Origin: Aurelia coerulea
Lineage: Eukaryota; Cnidaria; Scyphozoa; Semaeostomeae; Ulmaridae
Reading direction: 5' to 3'
Assembly: GCA_039566865.1 (NCBI GenBank)
Contig: CM076956.1
Coordinates: 5,653,511 to 5,717,510, forward strand
DNA length: 64,000 bases
Below the pieces are notes generated by a model. That model was not told the origin of the DNA, made no database searches, and saw nothing but the letters and a program-made list of their open reading frames with translations. This document shows positions 31,030 through 42,950 of this stretch, in pieces. The translations under genes and the position numbers were made by a program. Within the stretch, counting starts at the first letter, position 1. The number at the start of each line of letters is the position of its first letter.

Positions 31030-31341
31030 TTAAGGCCCTGTTACACGCTGAGCTTTCACGTGAAACTTGCTTGCAATGGTGTTGCGAGATAAGTTTCACT
31101 GGGGTAGTTACACGGAAATTTCGGAAAAAATCGTAAACTTTTTTGGTGCAAGCCATTACCTGAGTAGAAACAAGTTCTACTTTTCGTGAAGCACTGCCCC
31201 GCAGCGCTCGCAACAGAAAATCTGGCAACTTGGTCGTCAAATTTCGGGATGTTTACACGGTGCAATGTTTTGTGAAACTTAGCTCGCAACACCACTGCAA
31301 GCAAGTTCCACGTAAACTTTCATCATGTAACAGGGCCTTTA
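31030..31341. mobile_element. MITE with TTAAGGCCCTGTTACA ends
   Basis: TTAAGGCCCTGTTACACG pairs with CATGTAACAGGGCCTTTA, and inner arms GAAACTTGCTTGCAATGGTG against CACCACTGCAAGCAAGTTCC. About 312 bp. Confidence 0.65.
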
Positions 31342-31992
31342 GTCGCATGGGGTCAAATCAGTATGGGTGACCTTCCACAGATGCCTGACAAAACACTTCG
31401 CTATCCTCCGGAAGGGACGTTAAACTAGGGGCTCCATGCCTGGATGCGGCATGCATAGTAGGCATACATTAGTAATGTATGCCTAAACATTAGCTGCATT
31501 AGCTAGAAATCTTCCCAACCTTTTTGAAATAGATTAATGAAAAGTGATACAAATGGTATCTCTTAAAATTAATGTACGAAGTGCGTAAAAACTCGCACCA
31601 TTTGGCAAATAAAATTTTATTATTTACCGATCTTTAAACTTTCTTTTTTCAATTAGAATTACTTTTGAATTAATCTTAATTACTTTAATCAGAATTACTT
31701 TTGAGGAATCTGATTAATAGCTATCGAATTACGAGGTTACAAACGTTTGGTTTTAACTCTTTACTGACTCAGTAGAAGGGGTTCAATCTGATGGACTTTC
31801 CGCAGATTTAAGTTTGTGTTTTTGTGGCATGTAAACAAGCCAGCCTTGCCTTCACAGTGACGACGTAGGACACGTGTAACCTCGATAAGAGCCAACAGGC
31901 CTGTTCTAAGAAAGAAATGATCTCGTCACCAGGACAACCAACTCAAAGCAAAAATCATGCAGTTTCACTAATCGCTAGACCCACGATTTATG

Positions 31993-32592
31993 AACAAGGG
32001 CAGATTTTGTAATACAATAGCATGAATTGCTTTTGTTGACACCTCAATTCAAAGCGATTAGCGATTGCAGACAAAGGAAATTCTCTCAACCAGCAATTCA
32101 AAACAAACAAAGCCGCAAAAGTTTCTTTGAAACCCAGGTAGCTAGCTCGCTCGTTGTGCATTCCAGAAACTGTTTCTAAGGGCAAACATGAGCGTAGATC
32201 AAAAGAAGAAGGATGCATCTACACATCTGCCGCGGGCATTTTATTCGTTTGGTTCAAAAGCCGTTTAGGAGGCGATTCAATTCTCTTATTTTTTAGGGTG
32301 TTATCAAAACATTTACTGCTCAGCTTCTGGACCAAAGAAATAAAATGCCCGCGGCAGATGTGTAGATATATCCTTCTTCTTTCGATCTATGCTCATCTTT
32401 GCTCTTAAAAATAATTTCTGGAATGCACAGCGAGCGAGCTAGCTACCTGGGTTTCAGAGAAAATTTTGCGGCTTTGTTTGTTTTGAATTACTGGTTGATA
32501 GAATTTCCTTTGTCTGTGATCGCTAATCGCTTTGAATCGAGGTGTCAACAAAAGCAGCTCGTGCTATTGTATTACAAAATCTGCCCTTGTTC
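31993..32592. mobile_element. Fold-back element, AACAAGG family, copy 2
   Basis: 600 bp from AACAAGGGCAGATTTTG to CAAAATCTGCCCTTGTTC, flanked by exact 8-bp direct repeats GATTTATG (31985-31992 and 32593-32600). The arms pair over nearly 300 bp. Eight-bp duplications fit hAT or related superfamilies. Confidence 0.85.
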
Positions 32593-33048
32593 GATTTATG
32601 TCCCTCCACTTTCGATCATTGATTTGAATTGATGATCATTGTTGTTGTCTATATCAGTTCACGCGAGGAGAGAAATAATACGACATGTAGTCAGTCTACA
32701 ATTTCACACGAATGCAATGTCGCCATTTTCGTATGTAGCACGAGTCAGTAAGCCTGGTTTAAAGCTCACAAATTTTAACAACTATCACAAGGGGTTTTTG
32801 CTGAGAATCTGTTCAAGAGCTGTACAAAATGCTATTTTGAAAAAGTGTTTTTTTTATATTCAAATATCAAATTTTACAATATATTCTACATTCTACTATA
32901 CCTAATTCTAATTACTATACGACACTACAGGTACGATACCAAGGGGAGCGAAAGACAATGACTACCCCATGGCCAATATCTAACACACGAAACGTTAAAC
33001 TGTATACAGTCACACTACGAACATTTATAAAGTAAAGGATACTATAAT

Positions 33049-33174
33049 AGATTCTGTTTCACACCAGATGTCAGGTCGGGGCTGCGATGAATTCATTGAT
33101 GCTACGAGCGCAACTAAAATGTTATTGGTTAAGGTAAGTAAAATGCCTGACCTCTGATGTGAAACAGAATTTAC
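33049..33174. repeat. Short inverted repeat
   Basis: GATTCTGTTTCACACCAGATG pairs imperfectly with CTCTGATGTGAAACAGAATT. About 126 bp, probably a MITE. Confidence 0.5.
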
Positions 33175-33604
33175 AAGGAAAAGAAACACTAACGATAAGG
33201 AACTTACAATTACGTCCCCCTTGCAGGTAGCAGCAGCTAATCATTAGTAGCATCATTTTATTCAAAGCGTTGTGTTGCATTTATGTATATCAAAGTTGCC
33301 TAGCATCATTTCAAGTAATAGTGCGTTTGAATGATTTGAAAATATGTTTGTTGCGCGTGGCGCGTGGTACTATAACAATTAAAAGACAATATAATGAATA
33401 AGTAAGATGTGAAAAACACATCTTCTTTCTTATTGGTACTGAAATTACTTATTTATCATATTGTCGTCCGTGTAAAAACACTGCAAGGAATTTGAAATGC
33501 ATTGACAGCATTGACAACGGATTCACAGTTAGTAACTTGCAAACATAAAATGAAAATCTGTTAAAGTGTTGTTCAAGAGTTCGATAATTTTACTGCTTGA
33601 AAAT

Positions 33605-33900
33605 TGTCACCCAGGGTCCTTTGCCCGCGAATAACAACAATAGAACTATTTGGCAAAGGACTTTTGCGTTATCGCAAATCTCAGATGACATCTAATTTGA
33701 GACGGACTTGAACAAAGATAAAATAGTGCTGCATTCTCAACTTTAAGAGAGATGAAATCGCATTGCCTGCCTTTCAAGAACTCCCACATATATCAAAGAA
33801 GCCTGTCTCAAATTAGATGCCGTTTGAGATTTGCGATAACGCAAAACCATTCATGCAAAGCACTTCAAATTGGCGCTATTCGCAGTTTCGCAGGCATTTT
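33605..33900. repeat. Inverted-repeat element sharing arms with 57595-57765
   Basis: TTTTGCGTTATCGCAAATCTC pairs with GAGATTTGCGATAACGCAAA, and ATCTAATTTGAGACGGACTT with the complementary strand near 33805. The same core (GCGTTATCGCAAATCTCAAG, ACATCTAATTTGACACAGAC) recurs at 57595-57765. Confidence 0.55.
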
Positions 33901-34159
33901 CATGTGACATAATTCGAGGTAGACGAAAGGTTTTCTCCTTTGGATCACGATCTTGCTCGCTTTCAGTTTGTTAAGATGAAACTTGGCAAAACCTTATCAA
34001 ATTTGAAATACTGAAATAATGTCAAAAAAAACTCTCAGGCAAAATAACTTGTAACTCACAATGGTGTGACCGAATTTAGAGAAATAAATCTCTGCATCGA
34101 ATTTAACCTCTTTGATTCAAAATGATTGTTAATTCATCCATTTAAACCATGAGCAATGG

Positions 34160-34434
34160 GATACAGATTGGGTGATTTGAAGGGCCTAAGCTACTCTCAT
34201 CGTGATTTGACAATGTAGTTATTCACTTTGCAATTAATATGTAACCACAACTTACTTGTGTTCTTCTTTGCCGTTTCTTGAAAAAACGTGATCCAGACAG
34301 TAATTGTGAGATTAGGAAACGGCAAAGAAGAACACAAGTAAGTTGTGATTACAGATTAATTACAAACTGAATAACTACATTGTCAAATCACGACGAGAGT
34401 AGCTTAGGCCCACCAAATCACCCGATCTGTACTT
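34160..34434. repeat. Fold-back repeat
   Basis: ACTTACTTGTGTTCTTCTTT and GCCGTTTC pair with GAAACGGC and AAAGAAGAACACAAGTAAGT. The outer arms AAGCTACTCTCATCGTGATT and AATCACGACGAGAGTAGCTT also pair. About 275 bp with a short centre. Confidence 0.65.
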
Positions 34435-34498
34435 TGTGTCTGTACCCCATTTAGACTGATTACAAGTTCGCAGTTATTGCTTAGACTAGCTACACTAG

Positions 34499-34781
34499 TC
34501 ATGGGTAGTTAGACACTGCTGGTGTGCTTCTATGGAGGAGCGCTGGATGATATGTATCTGCCGGGGAAATTTTTTGCAGTACTGCAGAGGAGATATCGAA
34601 AGGACGAAAATATTAATTAAACTATATAAAAATTTCCCCCGCAGATATCTCCTCCGCAGTACTATAAAAAATTCCCCCCGCAGATATCTCCTCCGCAGTA
34701 CTATAAAAAATGTCCCCCGCAGATACATATTATCCAGCTCTTCTCCATAAAAGCACACCAGCAGTGTCTAACTACCCATGC
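34499..34781. mobile_element. Palindromic MITE, ATGGGTAGTTAGACAC family, copy 2 with internal triplication
   Basis: Same ends as 18597-18795, flanked by CACTAGTC on each side (8-bp duplication). On the right arm the block GCAGATATCTCCTCCGCAG with CTATAAAAA is repeated three times in tandem, lengthening the element by about 80 bp. Confidence 0.75.
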
Positions 34782-34867
34782 ACTAGTCCCTCAAATTCGT
34801 TGTAAGGAGCATACAGAGATTGTTTAGCCAGTCTTGCTATTGCTATTGATAGACTGATGGACATATT

Positions 34868-34913
34868 GTTGTTGTTGTTGTTGTTGTTGTCATTGCTGTT
34901 TTTGTTGTTGTTG
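34868..34913. repeat. (GTT)n microsatellite
   Basis: Interrupted GTT trinucleotide run. Confidence 0.85.
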
Positions 34914-36269
34914 CGATAACTAGGACTATTTCGTGAGTCTATTGCTCATGTTTAAACCAGTGAATGAATCATGATTGCACGTTTCGGCGGACGCCAATAC
35001 ATCATTTTTGGATATCCGACAGACATAATAGCGCAGAGTGCATCGCATTCTAAAAGCTTACGCTTTATCATGCTTCATGCTAGCCTTTACTGTATTACGT
35101 TATTTAAGACTGTTAGTAATGTAAGGAATTAGGTACAGTTAAAAGAATTTGAAAGGCAAGCACAGCATACTCTCGCATTTATAATTGGTTTTGATAAAAA
35201 GCACAACTCTTAGGATAAACTTTTCTATGGTTTTTATTCTTTTATTCACAAAGAAATCGCCTTGGCTTTGCAGCGAGTTATGTATGAAATCGTTTTCTCT
35301 TACAATGTTCCGGGGGGGGGGGCACCGAAGATAAAATTTTAATTTCAATCACTGCAGACTAAACTTGCTACACTGACAGCATGGGCAACGGGAAGATCAA
35401 CTGTAGGCCTATCTTAGTTTTTGTCCGATATGGCCTAATGCCCAAAAATCAACAACCTTTGCAAGATACCTCCAGTCCTTTGTTGACTATATGCTTAGCA
35501 TTAATTAAATGTTAAAAGCACCATATTTTGTCTTCTTCTGTGTTTATCTGCTCTCGTATAATCGAAACTGTCAAGTCACACTGCAAGCGATCCAGCAAGC
35601 CACCATAACTCGTTTCGTTAGGCCTTAAATTTTATAATGCGCCTCCAGGAGATTCTCATTCAGGGTCTTCGCGAATGCGTGAAGAATAACAGGACAGGCA
35701 AATCATCAGGGTTTCAGTACTGGCCGGATAATTCAGGGGAGCTTTTAAATTTTGTTAGGAGCGCATATCAAATCTGACCTGTCATCCTTAGCATTTCTCA
35801 AAGAGGAGTATTGTACCCCCGTAGACTCGCTGCTCTCCTCGCCATACCACTGATCTGAACAAGAAGAGTAACAACAGCGTCTGGGGAACAGTGCCTCTCT
35901 GTATGCTCTCTGTAAGGACTATAATGATAAAGTAGAGAAAGATTCTTTGATGATATGGTTAGGGAGATTAAAAAGAGAGGAGGGCAGGGCACTATTGATC
36001 TAGTGAAAAGAAGGCTATTGACACTCTTTCGGTCTTTGCTGCATGAACCTAGGACAACAAGACGTTTGATGGAGAAAGCATGACTGGTTGATCAGAAATA
36101 TTATTCTGAGTTTGTAAGTTTCAGTTTCTTAAAGTAGGGTGTTACAATTGCAGTCCCTTTTTGAAGACGAAGACTGTGTTAAAAATTAACTGTACACATA
36201 GCTTCTTTTCAGAGAGAAAAAGAATGATGATAGCAATTTTGCGAAAGTTGGCCGTAGGAATCCTGGAAC
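34914..36269. other. Gap without recognised genes
   Basis: No exon supported. A run of G followed by CACCGAAG near 35312 may be the end of a poly-G element. Open frames here lack family resemblance and splice context. Confidence 0.3.
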
Positions 36270-36546
36270 TGAGAATGTGAGCCAGTACTGAAAGTATCTT
36301 TAGAATCATCAGATTTTGAGAGGCTCTTACCAGTTTCTTGATGGCTCCATCAAAATCTTTGTTTTCTACCTGTGCCCTTGTTAACATTTCAAGGCAGTTA
36401 TAAAAAAATATGCTTGGGATTTCCTTTATCTTCATCGAAGCAAATAGATTCTGAAGTTATTTTTCCAAGGACTGGAGTTTCTTCATTTTGTGGCGATCTG
36501 AGAGTTGAATTTTCTTACCAGCAGTTTCTCATAAAAAATACGTGTA
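36270..36546. mobile_element. ATAAGAAAC-superfamily MITE, 5'-truncated copy
   Basis: Shares GAGCCAGTACTGAAAG, GGCGATCTGAGAGTTGAATT and the end AAAAAATACGTGTA with the copy at 10136. The left terminus is missing. Confidence 0.6.
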
Positions 36547-36606
36547 ATTGGAATTTGGAAACGCTGCATGCACTTGCTTTCTTGTGATAATTAGGATCGT
36601 AGGAAT

Positions 36607-36898
36607 CAGTGGCGGATTTAGGGGGACAAGTGGGGGCAACTGCCTCCCCCCTTCACGATGAGAACTCAGCTTGGTGTCCCTCTCTTAGCGAGAAAAGCGT
36701 CCCTCATCCTGACTCTAGCGCACATTTTTATAACTGTTTTGATGTAAATATAGGCGAAACGTATAAATCAAGGCTTCATTTAGTAGTAAATAAAATAATT
36801 TTCTTTAAAAAGTGTCCAAAAATTTTCGCGCGCCGATGTGTTTGGCGCCCTCTTTGCAAGTCGCCACACCTTCAACTTCGGGCTGGATCCGCCCCTGG
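36607..36898. mobile_element. hAT-like MITE, CAGTGGCGGA ends
   Basis: Left end CAGTGGCGGATTTAGGGGG, right end CTGGATCCGCCCCTG, flanked by GTAGGAAT and GCAGGAAT, an 8-bp duplication with one mismatch. About 292 bp. Such GGCGGAT-ended elements are common in invertebrate genomes. Confidence 0.65.
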
Positions 36899-37191
36899 CA
36901 GGAATGCGACTGTGTTAGCGGAGGATATGAGAAAGAAAACATTTCTAATGATTTTAAAATTCTCCTAGCAATATGGCGGTTACCCTAAGCCCTTTGTTTT
37001 ATTTCAAACGACTCTTAGCAACCATTTTTCTATTTTCAGCATCAAGAAATGCATACCACGGGGATAGCTGTTTCTTATTCTTTTCTGATTATCATTACAG
37101 AATCAACCTGGATACTCGCGTGCAAAATCATGCAGGGGAGAACTTTATGAATACTTGGTTTAAATCAAACTGTAAGGAGAGGTTGACAATA

Positions 37192-40100
37192 ATGGCTCGT
37201 CTTTGCAGAGGGTTCAGTGCTACTTGCTTTGGTGCTGCTTTCATATTTGGGTTGTTTATCAATATTATCATTGTCTTCAAAGGTAAGAATAGTTTCTTGT
37301 TGTTCATGTTGATCTAGACCTCCAATTATCTCTGGTCGAAGTACAATCGATACTGTAAAGTCCCGCAAATAGGACAACACTTTTAAGAAACTTTAAGATG
37401 CCCTAGTCAGCTAGTGGGTGAAACCATGGGTGAAATTAGTCAGCACTGAGAGAAAGGCAAAGAAGGGGCAAACAATCAAATTGATGATCGTTTTCTTTGA
37501 GTAGTAAGGCCCCCTTTAAACCACACAATATATCTAGTACAAAGATGCATAGCAGAAAGCAGTGTACACGTTTTTTTTATAAGAAACTTGGATCCGCACT
37601 TAGTACTAAAAGTTTCTTAATTTCACATGAAAATTTTGGTGTTCTAGTAGTAAAAGTTTCTTAATTAGTTTCTTATTTTTTTGGGCCTAAAATTGCGATA
37701 TTGTTCAAAAGTGAGCCTTCTTAAAGGGATTCCATTTTGCATTGACATTGTCATCACGAATAAGCCATGCACATTCACGCAAAAATTTACCATTTTTTGC
37801 AGTTAAAAGTTAAAAAAAATGAAGGTACCTTTGTTAGAGAGACATAAATAAGAAATAAAATTTTAGAGTTTCTTAACTGTTCTTGAGCGTAGTACTAGAG
37901 TTTCTTAAATTTTTGGTCGCCGTAGTACTAGTTTTTATAAACCAGTTTCTTATAAAAAAAACATGTATCTCTTCTAATCTTCCTTATCCAATAAGTCCTT
38001 AGCCTACGCGTAGACCCATTATCCCAAAGGAGGAAAGGAATCCCTTTCCTCCTTTGGGATAATGGGTCTACGCGTAGGCTAATAAGTCCTTCAATCGTAT
38101 AGGGCCCCATCCGAAAATTCCCTTAAATGAGGCCCCATCCATCCGAAAATTTATTTTGATGATGATGAGAACATTTTCAAATTCATTTTAGATGGCCATT
38201 CAGGGCGTTCGGACAAAAAGAAACTAGGTATGGATCAACTGGAGAAAGTGCATGAAAAGAATGCCGAAGAGCCACTGCCATTACCACAACTTCTTGATGA
38301 AAATGCACTTCTCCTTGGCATAAAGATAACAAAGAAAGGTAAATCATTTTTCGGACATAAAAAGCTAATAAATTGTGTCGTACTTCTTGACTCCTTGACC
38401 GATAGAGCATAGGAATCAAGGTTCCCGCCGATTTTTGCTCGCCAATGGCCGAAAAGCCAATGGCCGAAACGCCGAAACATCGAAAGCTTCATTTTCACGG
38501 ACCAATCAGACGGCGAATAAGAGAAGAAGACAAAAGAAAACCGTGAAGATTTTTCTAAATTTTACCTACATTCATACAACGCATTTCCAGAATTGTTTTG
38601 AAGAAATCTCTCCGGATGTTTTGGTTTACAAGTTTGGATGCCGGTTTAAATATCGCCAGGTTCGGCGGTACAGTCGTGGCCAAAAGTTTAAGACCACATT
38701 TTTGTCAACAATGTTTCTTGGCCTAACGATATGGAACCCTACCATTCTGCCTATTTTACTCTCTTGGAGTTCATTTAGATCATCTTTCTATGTAGATTCC
38801 AATTTTTGACGTTGTTTTTTGAATTTCGGCACCATTTGCTATGACGTCACAATGAAATCTATAGAAATTCTCGGGAATTACAAAGGTTCTGCCGACAAGG
38901 GGTGTGACCCAAAAATTGTGTTAGCTGAATTTTACATCAATCTATGCACAGTTCATTTTTATGAGTTATTTGCAAAATATCGAAACTCCACGAAGAATAT
39001 TGCTTCTGGGAAAAAGTTAGCGGAGGGCCTTATGTCCACAGCTATGGTCATAAGTTTAAGACCACTTGGAAAAGCATGAAAACAATCTGTGCTTATGAGG
39101 TAAGAGCCTGTGATGTTTGATAATTCAAATAATGAAATGATTCTTTGTGATTTGTAACTTCAAACTAAAAATTCAAGGGCTGGCTCAGTCGTTAAACAGT
39201 AAACAAATCCGTAAACTCGCACGTGTCGGGGATTATCCATTGTTCATCCATTGTTCTCAGCAGTTTGTTTGGTGGCTTCACCCAAGTCACAAAAAAGTGA
39301 CCGTTAAAAATCCACTTATATCCGAGCAATCGTAGAAGATATGAATGTTTTTGGTTTGTTCCTTAGTGAAGTACAAGGATTAATGCCCAAACGGCAACTT
39401 TCATTTTGAAAAAATACGAAAATCCTGTGTGATATCACCGTTCAAAAAACTGCAAATAATCGCTTTGTTTACATTTTGACGACGGAGCCCCTTTAAACTT
39501 ATGGCCATAGCTGTGGACTGACGTTTCCTACCGCCCGTGCTGTAATCATTGTAATCTGACTAACGTTTCCTTCTATTTGCAGTAAAGCTAGCCATTGGCA
39601 TAGTCGTATGGGGTAACGAGGAACATTTAAATCAGCTGGTGAAGACGATTCGTGAAATAGTGCGACAAGATCCAAAACCAGATGGATCGCAATCCCTCGT
39701 TATTGTCTTGCTGCTTGCCGATAATAGTAAAGCAAGCATGACAAAGGTTATCGATGTTCTCGAAAAAGACGCGAAAGACTTGTTCGATAATGGATACCTA
39801 AACTTGGTCATTTCACCGTTCGATTCGAACCCGGAGATTCTATTCGAAATCATGAACAGCAATATAAAAGAACAATCGAAACTCATTACGATGATGAATT
39901 ATCGATTGTCTTTTGTGTATCGATATTGCGCGGGGGTCGCAAAAAATGCCATGATAATCGAAAGCAATGTCATAGTAACAGAGGGAGCTGTTAGTACGAT
40001 ATATAAAGAGATACAAAAAATGATCGATACGACGTTACAGATTGATTTTGCGGGTGATCTGTTGTTAGGGAAACTTTATAATGGCAAGTATCTTCCAAGG

Positions 40101-40676
40101 ATTTATGCAACGTTTTATGCAATGGCGCAATTAGCAGGGCATTCTGCCATCATGAGAGCTATCAAAGATACGAGTGTTCATACCAGTAAAATGCAATATA
40201 AAGGAAGCGAAATCTTCAAGTATCCAGCGCCTTCGCTAACAGGTGTCAACCCCCCTGCAATTGTTACGTCTACCTTGGAAGTTGTGCATGGCCATGATGC
40301 TAATGTTGTATACTCTGGCAAAGGATTTTCATGGTTTCATTCAGGAAGCAAAGGAGGGTTAGTCACTGTTACACTGAAAGAGGCCGCTGATATCAAAGAG
40401 ATTTATGTAGAGACAGGATTGGACAGTTTGAAACGAGACGCAATCCCGGACGCTGTGTTGGAATTGAGCTATGACAAGGACATTGATTCTCACCAGTGCG
40501 TCAAATACGAGGTTGCAGCCTCGTTCCAAAACATTGCATCCGTACATATTTCTGCTAGTAATAATAATACAGCGGCTAAAGCATTCCTTACAAAGCCTAT
40601 ACATTGTATACAAATACGCCTTACGGAGAATAACAAGGATTGGATTGCCATCAGACAATTTGTAGTTAGAAAATAA
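37192..40676 (+). CDS. MGAT4-like protein C with degenerate active-site motif (GT54 family)
   Basis: Seen: exons 37192-37282, 38192-38338 and 39583-40676, both introns phase 1, 443 residues. Exon 1 gives a signal anchor (about 8-28). Exon 2 gives a stem that lacks the DVFC-DRYG motif of copies A and D. Exon 3 keeps the start of the fold (VKLAIGIVVWGNEEHL, SLVIVLLLADN). Where A and D have QLEDDV or SLEDDV, it has IIESNV (E206-S207-N208), and the RVKW-R-KQSLDY segment is replaced by LITMMNYRLSFVY. After the catalytic region it retains a C-terminal domain starting NPPAIVTSTLEVVHGHD and ending WIAIRQFVVRK, matching MGAT4's lectin-like domain. Losing the acidic motif suggests loss of GlcNAc transfer (inference). 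An in-frame ATG at 36973 could add 73 residues, but a short cytosolic tail is more typical. The ORF is intact and over 1 kb, so it is probably expressed. Confidence 0.85.
37565..37967. mobile_element. ATAAGAAAC-family MITE, copy A4
   Basis: Starts TACACGTTTTTTTTATAAG and ends TTATAAAAAAAACATGTA, in the same orientation as A3. It sits in the intron between the signal-anchor and stem exons of MGAT4-like gene C. Confidence 0.75.
38001..38080. mobile_element. 80-bp perfect-arm hairpin with 11-bp flanking direct repeats
   Basis: The arms 38001-38038 and 38043-38080 are exact reverse complements over 38 bases (AGCCTACGCGTAGACCCATT at the outside, CCCAAAGGAGGAAAGG at the inside) around a 4-base loop. 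The direct repeat AATAAGTCCTT is exact on both sides (37990-38000 and 38081-38091). Lies in the first intron of MGAT4-like gene C, about 110 bp before the stem exon. No matching copy noticed elsewhere in this window. Confidence 0.85.
38672..39522. mobile_element. Tc1-like element remnant with nested TTAA element
   Basis: The left end CAGTCGTGGCCAAAAGTTTA is the Tc1-type terminus. A second, divergent end, ACAGCTATGGTCATAAGTTT, is at about 39040. The closing inverted end ACTTATGGCCATAGCTGTGG is at 39497-39519. The nested TTAA element (39178-39498) is inserted at a TTAA next to this last end. No transposase reading frame survives. In the second intron of gene C. Confidence 0.55.
39178..39498. 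mobile_element. TTAA-flanked MITE, GGGGCTCCGTCGTC family, inverted copy
   Basis: The right end GACGACGGAGCCCCTTTAA and the body (CGCACGTGTCGGGGATTATC, CAGCAGTTTGTTTGGTGGCT) match the element at 52393-52708 in reverse orientation. The left end is degraded. Confidence 0.65.
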
Positions 40677-40787
40677 TAAGACTGTAAGAATGCACGGAGA
40701 GCTTCAAGCCTACATAGGTATTTTGGACACGATATGTATGGGCCTAAATGACATATCCAACCCTCTGACGATGTCGCCCTGGGGTCT

Positions 40788-40793
40788 AATAAA
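40788..40793 (+). terminator. Candidate poly(A) signal of MGAT4-like gene C
   Basis: AATAAA 112 bases after the stop codon of gene C. Confidence 0.45.
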
Positions 40794-40799
40794 TCTATT

Positions 40800-42478
40800 A
40801 CATCGTCGTAGTTTGGCTCCTTGCTAGACTGATTACACGTTCGTAGTTATCGCTATGGATAGACTGATGGAAGCTATAACCAAAGCGACAACAACTACAT
40901 CAATTCACTTCAACGAGTGTAAGTTGAGGGTCCTTATGTAGTGAGGCTAGCTCCTGGCCTGAAGTGATATATCGCTACAACCGAGGCTACAACTAGAGCT
41001 CTAGTTCTCACGCCGTAACTTTCAAAGCGCAGCCACGGAGGACATCTAGCAAAGCCAGACGGCAAACCAAAAGAGGAAATATGCAAATGAAGATAATCTA
41101 ATAACGAACGACATTTATTCATTTAGGCCTACACAAATCGTGTCCACAATACCCAGTGAAACTACGACAATTGCAAGAACTCTGTCCATGGTCTAAGTTC
41201 CACATTCAAATTAGTTTTGTGTTTGAAACTTGTTTGCACTGTTTGACAAATTGTACACGAGAAGATCAAAGGCCAATTAGTAATCTTTTAATTCCATCAT
41301 TTTACTGAGGCTTCAATTTAATTTTTGAGACTATTCTCGTAACTTGAGGTGCACTATTTCCTTTTGAAATCAGGACCTAACCAAAAGTTCTTCTTCTCAA
41401 TTTACCAACAAGCAGCCAAACTGTTCACTATAACGTAAATTTTGAATTTTTGATGCTCAGCGTTGATGAGTGAGCTCATTACAATTCAAAACTTTCCGTA
41501 AAAAGCTAAGAAAAACATTATTTTGTCATTTAAGTGGATGAAAAGTGGATCGAATTTAGCAAGGCACTAATAGTTATTGGCAAAGAAGCTGTTATTCGCT
41601 AATTCTTGATCTGACATTGTGCGTTGTAAATTATGAATAAATAGATTCTCGAATTAAGTTAAACCCTTACTGAGACAAGGAGTTGCAATTTTTCAAACCA
41701 TTTATATAGTTTTTGTTGTACGATTCTCAAATAATGTATACATTTTGAAATGAAGTGAGGCGAAGTGAATTTCAAGGAATATTCAAGTAAAAGCATCTAC
41801 GTTAAATGTAATATGCATTTGAGGTTCACAGAAGAGAAAAACGCGTTCAAAATGCATAGAGCTGAATCCACACTTTAAGCGTAGTTCTTGGCGCGTTCCT
41901 GATAACGATGAAGTGCACCTTGGCATTGTCAATGCGACAATTTAATATTGATCGAACTTTATTGCGCCAAGTTAGATATTGAACGTTACTTAATCTGTGA
42001 ACGTTAGATATCGATGTAAAATAAGTTTAACAAACAAACAAACAAACAAACAAACAAACAAACAAACACGTAAGATCGCGCAACAAAGTTGCCTCATATT
42101 TGCACTTTTTTCCAAAGAGTTGTTTACAGTGAGGTTAACAAATGTGTTATCCCGATTCTAAATATTGTAATCGTTTTGCGAACCAAGCTTTAGGGATTTT
42201 AAAGAGAAAATTGTATGTAGTCAGTTCTATTTATCAATAATATGATAATCTTTTACGAATCGTGTTTATTTCTGAAGTAGATCCTTCGTATGAACCTGGT
42301 TAGTCGAGGATAGGCCAGACTGACAAACTGTTTGATTCTAGCAGGTTTCCCAAATAAAGTAGTCCTGTTTGAAAAATCAACAAAATTTGTTTAAATGGCC
42401 GATCTCTAAAATTCCTGTTTTGGCAAGCAGATCAAAAACCAAATTATTTCCCGAGGTATAGCTGATCTTTTGTTCGGT
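40800..42478. other. Gap between genes C and D
   Basis: No exon supported. Holds an (AAAC)n microsatellite at 42029-42067 and otherwise unremarkable AT-rich sequence. Confidence 0.35.
42029..42067. repeat. (AAAC)n microsatellite
   Basis: About nine uninterrupted AAAC units. Confidence 0.9.
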
Positions 42479-42947
42479 TTAAAGGACAAGTCCGGGGTTG
42501 GTATGATTGACGATAAAATACAAGATTATACTGCTATGAATGATGTATGATACTTTTTTCCACTATTTTTCGCCTTCTCCTTGTGAAATTACGTATTCAT
42601 ATAAGCAATTTGAGCGAAGTGACGTCATATCACGCAAACGAAAACGAGGCTGTGTGATTGTTTTTCGTCTCTTTATCGTTGCAAGCCTCTTTATCATCTC
42701 CTGGTGCCATTTTCAATGCATTAGTACACGATAAAGAGGCTAGCAGCGATTAAAGGCGAAAAAACAATCGCACAGCATCGTTTTCGTTTGCGCGATATGA
42801 CGTCCCTTCGCTCAAATTGCTTATTTGAATACGTAATTTCACAAGGAGAAGGCGAAAAATAGTGGAAAAAGTATCATACATCATTCATAGCAGTATTATC
42901 TTGTATTTTATCATCAATCATACCAACCCCGGACTTGTCCTTTAAAG
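42479..42947. mobile_element. Fold-back element with TTTAAA ends
   Basis: TTTAAAGGACAAGTCCGGGG pairs with CCCCGGACTTGTCCTTTAAA, and pairing continues inward (CTTCTCCTTGTGAAATTACG against CGTAATTTCACAAGGAGAAG; AGCGAAGTGACGTCATATC with its partner). About 469 bp. The TTAA within both ends may be the target site. Confidence 0.75.
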
Positions 42948-42950
42948 GGT

